A DNA stretch of 64,000 nucleotides from Bacillus safensis (GTDB lineage Bacteria; Bacillota; Bacilli; Bacillales; Bacillaceae). The notes below the pieces were generated by a model. The model ran no database searches and was not told the DNA's origin. It saw nothing but the letters and a program-made list of their open reading frames with translations. A program made the translations under genes and the position numbers. Positions 38,852 through 48,693 of the stretch are shown here, one piece after another; within the stretch, counting starts at the first letter, position 1, and every line of letters begins with the position of its first letter. The stretch spans positions 372,001-436,000 of the forward strand of contig BSBG01000003.1 of NCBI GenBank assembly GCA_030159235.1. Direction: 5' to 3'.

Positions 38852-38961
38852 GCGCAAAACCTCCCTTTCTATCTATATATTACCATAATCAATAAAAGAT
38901 TGAGATTTATCCATAATTTATCTATAATAGGTAAAATATCACTCATCAAAGGAGAACCAAT

Positions 38962-41178
38962 ATGAGAACTTTAGTCCTTTTACGAGGTCTCCCAGGCGTA
39001 GGTAAATCCACATGGATCAAAAAACAAGGCTTAGAGCCTTACACTTTATCGGCGGATCAGATCCGGCTGTTGACCCAGCCGCCGCAGTTATCAGTCAATG
39101 GGAAACCAGAAATTTCAAGCAAACATGACCACAAAGTTTGGTCTTTATTATTCGATTTACTCACAGCCCGAATGGAGCGTGGAGACTTTACTGTGATTGA
39201 TGCGACACATATTTCAAGCAAATCAATTTCTCAATATAAGTCTTTAGCCACTAAGTATCGTTACAGGGTGTATGTCGTCGATTTCACGCACGTACCGCTT
39301 GAAACAGCTCTTTTTCAAAATCGTTCGCGAGAATCTCACAAAGTTGTGCCGGAGTCTGTTTTATATCAAATGAATGAGCGGTTAAAAACAGAAAAGGTTC
39401 CATCATGGGTGACTATTTTGCAACTGGAGGAATATGAGCAAGTAATGACCTATCAACCTCGATCCTTTGATCAATATGAGGCCATTCATGTCTTCGGCGA
39501 TATTCATGGTTGTTATACAGCTCTTTCTACCTATTTGCAAGGAGATATCAAAGAAAACGAACTTTATATCTTTGCAGGTGACTTGCTTGATAGAGGAATA
39601 GAAAACAAAGAAGTATTAGATTGGATGCTCGCCCATCGAGAATGCCGGAATGTGATCGTCATTGAAGGCAATCATGATCAGCATTTATACAGGTTTGCGC
39701 ATGGTGAAAAGGTCAAAAGCAATATGTTTAATCGTCATACTGCGCCTGAAATCGAAGCAGCTGATTTTGATTTAAAAGAAGTACGAAAGTTTGTTAGAAC
39801 ATTTCACCAGCTTACGTATTTTACATACCATGGCCAGCCATTTCTTGTGACCCATGGTGGGCTTGCTCATTTGCCAGAAGAGCTTTTACAAGTCTCAACA
39901 CAGCAGCTCATTCACGGTGTGGGTGATTATTCAGATGATATTGATCACTTATTTGTTCAAAACACATCTGGACTGGATATCATTCAAATTCATGGGCATC
40001 GCAATTTATACAGACTGCCAATTCACGCAGCGGAAAGATCTTATAACCTAGAAGGTCAGGTTGAATTTGGGGGGAAGCTGCGGGTATTGAAAATCACGGC
40101 TGAAGGGATTGAGACTCATGAAATTGACAATCCAGTCTACAGGGCCTCTGAGAAAAAACAATCAGCTGCTGTTCAGCCAGATATTTCACTGAATGATTTT
40201 TTAGCTCATTTAGATCAGCATGAATATGTACAGGAATTAAAGCTTCCTCACCATATTTCATCCTTTAATTTTACGAAAAAAGCTTTTAGTGAACGGCAGT
40301 GGGATGATGTGAATGTGAAGGCAAGAGGTTTATTTGTCAATATGGTTTCAAAGCAGATTGTTTCTAGAAGCTATAATAAATTTTTTAATATTGATGAGCG
40401 GCCAGAGACAAGAATGCAGCATTTAGTGAACCATCTTCAATTCCCTGTCACCGTATATGATAAAGCAAATGGGTACTTAGGAACTGTTGGGTATAACGAA
40501 ATGGAAGATGAATTGGTGTTCACGTCTAAATCGTATACATCACATGTGAAACAAAATCAGCATGCTTCCTGGGTCGAAGAGCTATTCTATCAGACCTTCG
40601 GCGACGTGCAGGTTGACTACATCAAATCGTATGTTCGTGACCACAACGTATCTCTTGTGTTTGAAGTCATTTTGCCGGAGAAAGATCCACATATTATCGC
40701 ATATGATCACGATCAACTCATTTTACTTGATATTGTGAAACGGCAGCTAAGCTATGAAAAAGCACCATTCACTGAAGTGAAAAGACTAAGTGAACAGCTT
40801 GGCATGTCCTGCAAACAGGAAGTGGCTGTTTTCCATGATTGGACGTCTTTTTATAAATGGTATCAAGCAGTCTCTCATGATGACACAATTCAAGAAGAGG
40901 GATATGTCATTGAGGATGCGCGCGGCTTTATGACCAAACTTAAGCTCCCTTATTATCAATTTTGGAAGCAGATGCGCGGGGTTAAGCAGCGCGTAGCAGA
41001 GAAGCGTTCGTCGCAAAAATATATGCAGGCTTTACAAACAGCAGAGCAAGCTAGATTTTATACGTGGCTTCTTGAGCAAGAGGCTAAGCATGTGAAGAAT
41101 AGCTCAATTATTGAACTGCGATCACAATTTAAGCAAAGTGATGCTACCAAATTGAATAATGATGAAATAAATGCATAG
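38962..41178 (+). CDS. Polynucleotide kinase-phosphatase-RNA ligase fusion
   Basis: 738 residues in three modules. Residues 1-165: P-loop kinase with GLPGVGKST (Lys15) and VIDATHIS. Residues about 175-385: calcineurin-like phosphatase with GDIHGC, GDLLDRG, GNHDQH and later HGH ligands. Residues about 420-700: ATP-dependent RNA ligase-like domain with nucleotidyl-lysine motif YDKANGYLG (Lys501), SLVFEVI and EEGYVIE. The order matches Pnkp of the Pnkp/Hen1 RNA-repair system, but no hen1 is adjacent. It would heal 5'-OH and 3'-phosphate ends and seal RNA. ATG 38962 follows AAAGGAGAACC. Confidence 0.82.
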   Translation: MRTLVLLRGLPGVGKSTWIKKQGLEPYTLSADQIRLLTQPPQLSVNGKPEISSKHDHKVWSLLFDLLTARMERGDFTVIDATHISSKSISQYKSLATKYRYRVYVVDFTHVPLETALFQNRSRESHKVVPESVLYQMNERLKTEKVPSWVTILQLEEYEQVMTYQPRSFDQYEAIHVFGDIHGCYTALSTYLQGDIKENELYIFAGDLLDRGIENKEVLDWMLAHRECRNVIVIEGNHDQHLYRFAHGEKVKSNMFNRHTAPEIEAADFDLKEVRKFVRTFHQLTYFTYHGQPFLVTHGGLAHLPEELLQVSTQQLIHGVGDYSDDIDHLFVQNTSGLDIIQIHGHRNLYRLPIHAAERSYNLEGQVEFGGKLRVLKITAEGIETHEIDNPVYRASEKKQSAAVQPDISLNDFLAHLDQHEYVQELKLPHHISSFNFTKKAFSERQWDDVNVKARGLFVNMVSKQIVSRSYNKFFNIDERPETRMQHLVNHLQFPVTVYDKANGYLGTVGYNEMEDELVFTSKSYTSHVKQNQHASWVEELFYQTFGDVQVDYIKSYVRDHNVSLVFEVILPEKDPHIIAYDHDQLILLDIVKRQLSYEKAPFTEVKRLSEQLGMSCKQEVAVFHDWTSFYKWYQAVSHDDTIQEEGYVIEDARGFMTKLKLPYYQFWKQMRGVKQRVAEKRSSQKYMQALQTAEQARFYTWLLEQEAKHVKNSSIIELRSQFKQSDATKLNNDEINA

Positions 41179-41187
41179 TCTAAAAAA

Positions 41188-41217
41188 GAGTCTTTTCTAA
41201 GGAAAAGGCTTTTTTTG
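41188..41217 (+). terminator. Terminator after RNA-repair gene
   Basis: AGTCTTTTC and GAAAAGGCT pair (one G-T) and are followed by TTTTTT. Confidence 0.75.
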
Positions 41218-41242
41218 ATGCAATTGAAAGGTGGACACTTGC

Positions 41243-41950
41243 ATGCCTGACCATATTGAAGTGATTCTTCGGACGATGTTTGCTTTTACGATTTTATTTG
41301 GAGGAGCACGTCTTCTAGGGAAACAAACCATAGCGCAAATGAATATTTTTGATTTTATTGCAGCCATCAGCTTAGGTTCCATTGCAGCGAACCTGGCGTT
41401 TAATACAACGCTGCCGCTTCAGCATACAACAATTTCTTTTGTATCACTTGTCATGATTATTTATGTGATTTCTCTGCTTGCATTAAGAAGCCGGAAGATG
41501 AGAGGATTTATGGCTGGTAAACCAACCCTTGTCATACAAAATGGGAAAATTCTTGAAGGGAATATGAAAGGGATGAGATATACCCTTGATTATTTAAATC
41601 AGCAGCTGAGGGAAAAAGACATCTTTGATATTAGCGAAGTTGAATTTGCCATGATTGAAACAGATGGGCATATGTCGGTGAAAAAATACCCTTCGTTTGA
41701 AAATGTCACGCGGAAGGACCTTCATTTGTTCATGAAGGCAGAGCGGTATATGCCCATTGAAGTCATCATGGACGGAAAGCTCATTTTGAAAAACATACAT
41801 GAAAATCATTTAGAGCAATGGATAGAGGAAGAGCTTAAAAAAAGAGAGCTGTCCTTAAAGGACATTGTTTATGCTGTTCGTTCAAGTAATGGAAGCTTAT
41901 ATATTGATACATATGACGACCACATCCACTCCCCAATTGATCAAGAATGA
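41243..41950 (+). CDS. DUF421 (YetF-like) membrane protein
   Basis: 235 residues: three N-terminal membrane segments (to about residue 80) and a cytosolic YetF domain (KPTLVIQNGKILEGNM, YTLDYLNQQLREKDIFDI, EVEFAMIETDG). B. subtilis has several paralogues (YetF, YkjA, YrbG, YdfS), some linked to spores. ATG 41243 has AAAGGTGG 8 bases upstream; the longer GTG start at 41231 overlaps that site. Confidence 0.85.
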   Translation: MPDHIEVILRTMFAFTILFGGARLLGKQTIAQMNIFDFIAAISLGSIAANLAFNTTLPLQHTTISFVSLVMIIYVISLLALRSRKMRGFMAGKPTLVIQNGKILEGNMKGMRYTLDYLNQQLREKDIFDISEVEFAMIETDGHMSVKKYPSFENVTRKDLHLFMKAERYMPIEVIMDGKLILKNIHENHLEQWIEEELKKRELSLKDIVYAVRSSNGSLYIDTYDDHIHSPIDQE

Positions 41951-42135
41951 ATGTGTAGTGCTGATGACACCCACGCGACACACGTTCGTCAATATTTATA
42001 AGTCCTTTGGATGTTATCTGGATAGGTATCATTTCTCAATTATTATTATTTTCAGAAAATGTAGTGACGGAGTAAATGAAGTGTGTTTAAGTATAAATAG
42101 ATTAAATTAAAATATCAATATAATTTACACCAAGC

Positions 42136-42153
42136 GGAATGAACGTTCATTCC
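42136..42153 (+). promoter_or_regulatory. FatR operator palindrome
   Basis: GGAATGAACGTTCATTCC is a perfect 18-bp palindrome 22 bases before fatR, in the place of the FatR operator known in B. subtilis. It should block the fatR-CYP102A operon until fatty acids bind the repressor. Confidence 0.8.
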
Positions 42154-42174
42154 TAAATGTGAGGAGGGGATAAA

Positions 42175-42753
42175 GTGCCAGCAGTGACTGATAAACAAAA
42201 ACAGATCATGAAAGCTTCACTAGACTTATTTATTGAACGAGGCTTTGATGGCACCACGATGCCGATGATTTCAAAAAGAGCAAACGTCGGAGCGGGAACC
42301 ATTTACCGGTATTTCGATAGTAAAGAGGCGCTCGTCAATATTTTGTACCAGCGCAGCCTTTCTGCATTTATCGAAAAAATGAACACAAACAGTCCAGATC
42401 CAAAGATAAGTATTCGGGCGTACTTTAAGCATGTATTTTATTGCTTGGTTTTATTTACAAAGGAGAATCCAAGCGGGCTGTACTTTTTAGAAATTGATAA
42501 ACGGTCCCATTACTTAGACGAGAAGAGCAAAGAGAAAATGCAGCATTTGTTACATGAGCTATTCCTTATCTTTGAAGAAGGGAAAAAGGATGGAATTCAT
42601 CCAAATCTCTCAGGCAGAACCATTTTATCGATTGTATTTGGTGCCTTTGTGCAGCTACATAAACAAATTGTTGCAGAAGAATTAGAACCAACGATTGAAT
42701 TTTTAGAGGAAATTGAGCAATGCTTATGGCGCGCTATCAGCGTTGCATCTTAA
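42175..42753 (+). CDS. fatR: FatR, TetR-family fatty-acid-responsive repressor
   Basis: 192 residues. The N-terminal TetR helix-turn-helix is clear (MKASLDLFIERGFDGTTMPM, then GAGTIYRYFDSKEALVN). Orthologue of B. subtilis FatR (YrhI), which represses the downstream P450 and is released by polyunsaturated fatty acids. GTG 42175 follows GAGGAGGGG. The P450 gene begins 21 bases after its stop, so they form one operon under the palindromic operator. Confidence 0.88.
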   Translation: MPAVTDKQKQIMKASLDLFIERGFDGTTMPMISKRANVGAGTIYRYFDSKEALVNILYQRSLSAFIEKMNTNSPDPKISIRAYFKHVFYCLVLFTKENPSGLYFLEIDKRSHYLDEKSKEKMQHLLHELFLIFEEGKKDGIHPNLSGRTILSIVFGAFVQLHKQIVAEELEPTIEFLEEIEQCLWRAISVAS

Positions 42754-42774
42754 TGAAATAAAGGGAGTGGGCAT

Positions 42775-45700
42775 ATGCAACAAACATCAATCATTCCAAA
42801 ACCGAAAACATACGGACCTTTGAAAAATATTCCTCATATAAAAAAGGGGGAGCTTTCTCAAACCTTTTGGCGTCTGGCAGATGAATTAGGACCAATCTTT
42901 CAATTTGAATTTTCAAAAGCAACAAGTATTTTTGTTTCCAGCCATGAACTTGTCCAAGAAGTATTTGATGAAAGCCGTTTTGATAAATTTATTGGGACCA
43001 GTCTCAATAAAGTAAGAGCATTTTCAGGGGATGGACTATTTACAAGCTGGACAGAAGAACCGAACTGGAGAAAGGCTCATCAAATTTTGATGCCTGCATT
43101 TAGCCAGCAGGCCATGAAGGGCTATCATGAGATGATGCTCGATATTGCCACGCAGCTCGTGCAAAAATGGCAAAGAACAGGCCGCGATGAAGAAATTGAA
43201 GTAGCTGAGGATATGACAAAGCTGACGTTAGATACAATCGGACTTTGCGGCTTTGATTTTCGGTTTAACAGCTTTTATAAGGAAAATCAGCACCCATTCA
43301 TCGAAAGCATGCTGAATGGTTTAACCGAAGCGATGGAACAAGCGAGCAGATTGCCGGCCGCAGATAAACTTATGATTAAAAGAAGAAAAGAATTTGACCA
43401 AAATGTCGACTTCATGAAGCAATTAGTAGATGACATTATTCAGGAACGGAAAAAACAGGATAAAACGGGCAATGATTTACTATCGCTCATGCTACATGCA
43501 ACAGATCCTGAAACAGGTGAACGTTTGTCCGATGAAAATATTCGTTATCAAATCATCACCTTCTTAATTGCAGGGCATGAAACAACAAGTGGATTGCTAT
43601 CCTTTGCGATTTATTTCTTACTAAAGAATCCAGAGAAATTAAAGAAAGCTGTCCAAGAAGCAGATGAGGTGCTGCAAGGCGGATTGCCAACATTTAAACA
43701 GGTGCAAAAGCTAAGCTACACTCGTATGGTGTTAAATGAAGCTCTTCGCCTCTGGCCAACAGCGCCTACGTTCTCTCTTTATGCGAAAGAGGACACAGTA
43801 ATCGGGGGAAAATATCCGATTCAAAAGAATCAAAGTGTCTCTGTTCTGCTCCCTAAATTACACCGTGATCCAGAGGTTTGGGGCGAAGATGCTGAAGAAT
43901 TTAAACCAGAGCGGTTTACGCATCCTGAGAAGATCCCTCAGCATGCCTACAAACCTTTTGGGAATGGACAGCGTGCATGTATCGGGATGCAATTCGCCCT
44001 GCATGAAGCCACGATGGTTCTTGCGATGGTTCTGCACAATCTAGAATTAATTGATCACACAGCATATGAGCTTGATCTAAAAGAATCTCTCACAATTAAA
44101 CCAAACGATTTTAAAATCAAAGTGCGGCCAAGAAAGCAGCAATTCTTTATGGCACCACCGAAAGAAGAAACAAAAAAAAGCACCAAATCTAGTGAGTCAA
44201 AAGTGGCCAGCCACGGGACGCCGCTGCTGGTTTTATATGGATCAAACCTCGGTACAGCACAGCAAATGGCCAACGAATTTGCAGAAGACGGAAAAGCAAA
44301 AGGATTTGATGTGACGACTGCTCCGCTTGATGACTATACACGCCAATTACCAGATAGAGGCGCAGTCTTAATTGTGACCGCTTCTTACAACGGGCATCCG
44401 CCTGATCATGCGAAACAATTTGTGGATTGGTTGACGCAGGATGAGGCGCAGGATTTATCAAACGTGACATTTGCTGTTTTTGGATGCGGAGATCGAAATT
44501 GGGCGAGTACGTACCAGCGTATTCCTCGTCTCATTGATGAAGCTCTTGAAAGAAAAGGAGCCAAACGAGTAGCTGATTTAGGAGAAGGTGATGCAGGCGG
44601 TGATATGGATGAGGATAAAGAAATCTTCCAGAAAACAGTCTTCGAACAGCTTGCAAAAGAATTTAAGCTCACCTTCCAAGAGAAAGACAAGGAAAAGCCA
44701 AATCTGTCGGTTGCTTATACAAATGAGCTAGTGGACCGTCCTGTAGCCAAAACATATGGTGCCTTTTCAGCTGTTGTATTGAAAAATAAAGAACTACAAT
44801 CAGAAAAAAGCACGCGGCAAACAAGACATATTGAACTGATATTGTCTGATGGAAAAGCATACAAAGAAGGGGATCATATCGGCATTGTACCGAAAAATAG
44901 TGATGCACTCGTCCAGCGGGTGACCGATCGCTTTAAACTAGATCCAGAGCAGCATATTAAGCTTTCATCTGGCAAAGAATCCAATCATTTACCATTGAAT
45001 CAGCCAATTCAAATCAAAGAATTACTCGCCTCGCATGTTGAGCTTCAAGAGCCTGCGACACGTACACAGCTAAGAGAGCTTGCAGCATACACAGTATGCC
45101 CACCTCACCGCGTGGAGCTTGAACAAATGGCTGGTGAAGCGTATCAAGAAGCCATATTAAAAAAACGGGTGACCATGCTCGATTTATTAGATCAATACGA
45201 AGCCTGTGAGCTACCGTTTGTGCACTTTTTGGCGCTTTTACCAGCTTTGAAGCCGCGTTATTATTCGATTTCTAGCTCACCAAAGGTAGATGAAGAAAAA
45301 GTCAGTATCACAGTAGCAGTTGTAAAAGGTAAGGCGTGGAGCGGCAGCGGAGAATATGCCGGAGTCGCATCAAACTATTTATGTGGTCTGCAAGAAGGAG
45401 AAGAAGTAGCCTGCTTCCTACATGAAGCACAGGCAGGATTTCAGTTGCCTCCTTCATCAGAAGTACCGATGATCATGATCGGACCAGGTACAGGAATCGC
45501 TCCATTTAGAGGATTTGTTCAGGCAAGAGACGAGTGGCAGAGGGAAGGAAAGCAGCTAGGCGAAGCCCACCTATATTTTGGCTGTCGTCACCCTCAGGAA
45601 GATGATCTGTATTTTGATGAAATGCAGCTTGCAGCACAAAAAGGGGTTGTCAATATCCACCGGGCTTATTCTCGTTACGATGAGCAAAAAGTATATGTCC

Positions 45701-45918
45701 AGCATTTGTTGAAAGAAGACGGCGACATGTTGATTGAATTGCTTGATCAAGGTGCTTATCTTTATGTGTGTGGGGACGGAAAAGTCATGGCTCCAGATGT
45801 AGAGGCGACACTTATCGACCTCTATCAAAATAACAAACAATGCTCGAAGGAAACAGCTGAAAATTGGCTGACAACCCTTGCAAATGACAATAGATATGTA
45901 AAAGATGTGTGGAGCTGA
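42775..45918 (+). CDS. CYP102A-type P450/NADPH-P450 reductase fusion
   Basis: 1047 residues, the P450-BM3 layout in one chain. The P450 domain (1-460) has the I-helix AGHETTSG, ExxR in NEALRLWP and haem Cys402 in FGNGQRACIG. After a short linker comes the FMN flavodoxin domain (YGSNLGTAQQMANEF, about 483-630), then FAD (PRYYSISSSP) and NADPH (MIGPGTGIAPFRG, YFGCRHPQEDDLYFDE) modules. It hydroxylates fatty acids near the omega end, probably for detoxification or lipid remodelling. Related to B. subtilis YrhJ (CYP102A3). Controlled by FatR. Confidence 0.95.
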   Translation: MQQTSIIPKPKTYGPLKNIPHIKKGELSQTFWRLADELGPIFQFEFSKATSIFVSSHELVQEVFDESRFDKFIGTSLNKVRAFSGDGLFTSWTEEPNWRKAHQILMPAFSQQAMKGYHEMMLDIATQLVQKWQRTGRDEEIEVAEDMTKLTLDTIGLCGFDFRFNSFYKENQHPFIESMLNGLTEAMEQASRLPAADKLMIKRRKEFDQNVDFMKQLVDDIIQERKKQDKTGNDLLSLMLHATDPETGERLSDENIRYQIITFLIAGHETTSGLLSFAIYFLLKNPEKLKKAVQEADEVLQGGLPTFKQVQKLSYTRMVLNEALRLWPTAPTFSLYAKEDTVIGGKYPIQKNQSVSVLLPKLHRDPEVWGEDAEEFKPERFTHPEKIPQHAYKPFGNGQRACIGMQFALHEATMVLAMVLHNLELIDHTAYELDLKESLTIKPNDFKIKVRPRKQQFFMAPPKEETKKSTKSSESKVASHGTPLLVLYGSNLGTAQQMANEFAEDGKAKGFDVTTAPLDDYTRQLPDRGAVLIVTASYNGHPPDHAKQFVDWLTQDEAQDLSNVTFAVFGCGDRNWASTYQRIPRLIDEALERKGAKRVADLGEGDAGGDMDEDKEIFQKTVFEQLAKEFKLTFQEKDKEKPNLSVAYTNELVDRPVAKTYGAFSAVVLKNKELQSEKSTRQTRHIELILSDGKAYKEGDHIGIVPKNSDALVQRVTDRFKLDPEQHIKLSSGKESNHLPLNQPIQIKELLASHVELQEPATRTQLRELAAYTVCPPHRVELEQMAGEAYQEAILKKRVTMLDLLDQYEACELPFVHFLALLPALKPRYYSISSSPKVDEEKVSITVAVVKGKAWSGSGEYAGVASNYLCGLQEGEEVACFLHEAQAGFQLPPSSEVPMIMIGPGTGIAPFRGFVQARDEWQREGKQLGEAHLYFGCRHPQEDDLYFDEMQLAAQKGVVNIHRAYSRYDEQKVYVQHLLKEDGDMLIELLDQGAYLYVCGDGKVMAPDVEATLIDLYQNNKQCSKETAENWLTTLANDNRYVKDVWS

Positions 45919-45926
45919 CAAATAGG

Positions 45927-45953
45927 AAAGACCGCCAATTAGGCGGTCTTTTC
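45927..45953 (+). terminator. Terminator of fatR-CYP102A operon
   Basis: AAGACCGCC and GGCGGTCTT pair over 5 bases, then TTCAG. Confidence 0.85.
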
Positions 45954-46107
45954 AGTTTCATAGAGAGACGATAGAATGAAAGTTGGGAAGATACAAAACA
46001 CCTAATTTAGAAATGAAATATTTTGTTAAAAATAAGAATATTCTCTCATTTACTCCAATATGAAACAATCGTATGATTTTTGATATAGGATATAAAGGAG
46101 GAATATG

Positions 46108-47016
46108 ATGAAAAAGGTGAAAATGTTACTCCCTTCTCTACTCGTTTTTGGTGCTTTAAGTGTGCCTAGTTTTGCCCATGCCGAATCGGATTCAGTACTA
46201 ACGTCTGATTATGACATGGTGACTTCTGATGGGAAAGTGATCTCTTCAAGTGATTTCCACAATGAAACGAAAGCCCCTTCATCCTTTGATAAAGTGGATG
46301 ATCTTTCTTCTACTGTTGGCGAAAAAGTAAAACCTCTCACAAAATATTTAAAAGACTTTCAAACAAAAGTCGTCATTGGAGACGATGGTAGAACAAAAGT
46401 AGCAAATACAAGAGTGGCACCATACAATTCGATTGCTTATATTACATTTGGCGGCTCCAGCTGTACGGGGACACTCATTGCTCCTAATTTAATTTTGACA
46501 AATGGACACTGCGTGTACAATACAGCATCAAGAAGCTATAGTGCAAAAGGAACTGTATATCCTGGTATGGATGAAAGTACTGCGGTGAATGGTTCAGCAA
46601 AAATGACTGAATTCTATGTGCCAAGCGGGTATATTAATACTGGCGCAAGCCAATATGACTTTGCCGTGATCAAAACCGATACGAACATTGGCAACACGGT
46701 CGGCTACCGATCCATCCGTCAGGTGTCAAACTTGACTGGGACAACCATTAAAATCTCAGGATATCCTGGTGATAAAATGAGATCGACCGGCAAAGTGTCA
46801 CAGTGGGAGATGTCAGGTCCTGTAACGAGGGAAGATACGAATCTAGCATACTATACGATTGATACATTTAGCGGAAATTCAGGCTCTGCCATGCTAGATC
46901 AGAATCAGCAAATCGTTGGAGTCCATAACGCTGGGTATTCAAATGGAACGATTAATGGAGGGCCAAAAGCAACAGCTGCCTTCGTTGAGTTTATCAACTA
47001 TGCGAAAGCGCAATAA
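46108..47016 (+). CDS. Secreted glutamyl endopeptidase (V8/S1B family)
   Basis: 302 residues: signal peptide (KMLLPSLLVFGALSVPSFAHA), propeptide to about residue 87, then a trypsin-like protease. Catalytic residues are His134 (TNGHCVY), Asp184 (YDFAVIK) and Ser258 (SGNSGSAM). It cuts after Glu/Asp outside the cell and resembles the B. intermedius/pumilus enzyme. ATG 46108 is 6 bases after AAAGGAGG; ATG 46105 is the alternative. Own promoter region upstream and terminator downstream, so monocistronic. Confidence 0.9.
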   Translation: MKKVKMLLPSLLVFGALSVPSFAHAESDSVLTSDYDMVTSDGKVISSSDFHNETKAPSSFDKVDDLSSTVGEKVKPLTKYLKDFQTKVVIGDDGRTKVANTRVAPYNSIAYITFGGSSCTGTLIAPNLILTNGHCVYNTASRSYSAKGTVYPGMDESTAVNGSAKMTEFYVPSGYINTGASQYDFAVIKTDTNIGNTVGYRSIRQVSNLTGTTIKISGYPGDKMRSTGKVSQWEMSGPVTREDTNLAYYTIDTFSGNSGSAMLDQNQQIVGVHNAGYSNGTINGGPKATAAFVEFINYAKAQ

Positions 47017-47028
47017 AAAATAGAGCAT

Positions 47029-47064
47029 AAAGCTTGTTTCCTTCATAGGGGACAAGCTTTTTTG
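47029..47064 (+). terminator. Terminator of glutamyl endopeptidase
   Basis: AAAGCTTGT and ACAAGCTTT pair over 14 bases, followed by TTTGTG. Confidence 0.8.
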
Positions 47065-47221
47065 TGTGAATAGATTCGTTGGTATTCATATATCTAACCT
47101 CAGAGATTCGAGATTGTCAGCCTCATCATTTTTTTCACATGTCCTCCGTAAACCACTCATACATTGAAATGACGCATTTCCGTAAAGTCAAATTCAAGCC
47201 TGAGATGGATGGGGAGGTCAC

Positions 47222-47662
47222 ATGCTTTTGAAGATGAGAAGAGGCTGGATCGCTGCTGTCGCCTTATGTTTTGTGATATGGATGGTCAGTTTGTTCGGTG
47301 GATTTGGAGAGAATCAGGTAGCAAAAGGGGCTGATCGATATGATCATGTCATTCAATTTCCAAAGGAACGGTATCCTGAAACAGGCAGTCATATTCAAGA
47401 AGCTATTCAAAAAGGGCATTCAGATGTGTGTACCATTGACCGGAATGGCGCAGATGCCCGCAGGCAAGAATCATTAAAAGGAATTCCGACTAAACCTGGC
47501 TTTGACCGGGATGAATGGCCGATGGCGGTTTGTCTTGAGGGAGGAAAGGGTGCAAGCGTTCAATATGTCAGTCCATCTGATAATAGGGGAGCTGGCTCAT
47601 GGGTTGGACACCAAATCAGTGGGTTTCCGGATGGGAAAAGAATATTATTCATTGTGAAATAA
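47222..47662 (+). CDS. nucB: NucB-like extracellular sporulation nuclease
   Basis: 146 residues: N-terminal membrane/signal segment ([19 protein letters not shown]) and a NucA/NucB domain with [18 protein letters not shown] and [13 protein letters not shown], which hold the DRxGAD-type active site. NucB is a secreted DNase made during sporulation and able to disperse biofilm DNA. Closest to NucB rather than competence NucA by length and motifs. ATG 47222 is very near GGGGAGG; TTG 47228 is a possible start. Confidence 0.85.
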   Translation: MLLKMRRGWIAAVALCFVIWMVSLFGGFGENQVAKGADRYDHVIQFPKERYPETGSHIQEAIQKGHSDVCTIDRNGADARRQESLKGIPTKPGFDRDEWPMAVCLEGGKGASVQYVSPSDNRGAGSWVGHQISGFPDGKRILFIVK

Positions 47663-47672
47663 ATATGAGTAA

Positions 47673-47705
47673 GAGGCACCCCTCAAGCGGGGGGCCTTTT
47701 TTGTA
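47673..47705 (+). terminator. Terminator after nucB
   Basis: AGGCACCCC and GGGGGGCC pair with a short loop, followed by TTTTTTG. Confidence 0.8.
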
Positions 47706-47811
47706 TATGATCAGAGCGTATCCGAGCTGGCAGGGAAAAAAGATTCAGTGGTACAATCAGTCTATAAAGTACAAAGAATGAAAAGTAGAAAATGTGAAGG
47801 GACATATGCTT

Positions 47812-48660
47812 ATGGATAAGAACCGTGCATTATATGATTTTTTTATGCGGCATGCAGAGAAGCTGACTGAAACATGGTATGAATCAATTGAGGACGATGA
47901 TCCAGAATCAATCTATCGATCATCAGATTCCAGCATCATAGCAGAGCTCAAACGGCAGAATCAAGATTATTACCAGCATTTTATACGTGCTATTATTGAA
48001 GACAAGACGTATTTACATACTGAATTTAAAAAATGGTCCGAGGACTTAGCAAGCGATCCGAAGCATTTAAATACACCATTAGATTATGTCGTGAGAGAAT
48101 ACATGTCGAATCAAAGAGTGGTCCTACATTACTTAAAAGAATTTATTAAACAGCGTCAAGGTGACATTGATATTGACCGTATCTTTTATTGGTATGATTT
48201 AATTTCCGAAGCGTTTAATATTTCAATCCATGTGTTTATCCAGGAATATGTGAAAAATACAACGAAGAAGCTCGTTGCTCAAAAAGATATGATTTACGAA
48301 CTGAGCTCACCGGTGATTGTTTTAAAAAGCCAGATTGCGTTATTGCCTTTAGTAGGTGACATTGACACAGCGAGAGCAAAGATTATTTTAGAAAATACGT
48401 TAAAACAGTGCTCGCAAAAAGGCGTTCAGCATTTATGTATTGACCTATCGGGCGTTGTCATTATTGATACAATGGTGGCTCATCAAATCTTTGATCTTGT
48501 CACGTCACTTCGATTAATTGGGGTGGAGACGACCATTTCAGGAATCAGACCAGAAATTGCTCAAACAGCTGTGCAGCTAGGGCTTCCTTTTAATGAATTT
48601 CGCACGGCATCATCACTTGCTCATGCGCTGGATCGCATGACTGAATTTTCTCCAATATAA
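47812..48660 (+). CDS. RsbR paralogue (stressosome, STAS domain)
   Basis: 282 residues: N-terminal non-haem globin-like sensor (residues 1-150) and C-terminal STAS domain (MIYELSSPVIVLKSQIALLP, CIDLSGVVIIDTMVAHQIF). The Thr in DTMVA corresponds to a site phosphorylated by RsbT in RsbRA, so it can join the 1.8-MDa stressosome that controls sigma-B. Among paralogues it looks closest to RsbRD (YqhA). ATG 47812 lies 10 bases after GAAGGG; earlier in-frame starts are 47794 and 47806. Confidence 0.85.
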   Translation: MDKNRALYDFFMRHAEKLTETWYESIEDDDPESIYRSSDSSIIAELKRQNQDYYQHFIRAIIEDKTYLHTEFKKWSEDLASDPKHLNTPLDYVVREYMSNQRVVLHYLKEFIKQRQGDIDIDRIFYWYDLISEAFNISIHVFIQEYVKNTTKKLVAQKDMIYELSSPVIVLKSQIALLPLVGDIDTARAKIILENTLKQCSQKGVQHLCIDLSGVVIIDTMVAHQIFDLVTSLRLIGVETTISGIRPEIAQTAVQLGLPFNEFRTASSLAHALDRMTEFSPI

Positions 48661-48692
48661 AAACCAGGCCGATTCAAGGGCCTGGTTTTTTA
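48661..48692. terminator. Bidirectional terminator, rsbR paralogue / iseA
   Basis: AACCAGGCC and GGCCTGGTT pair over 8 bases, followed by TTTTTA. Confidence 0.85.
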
Positions 48693-48693
48693 T

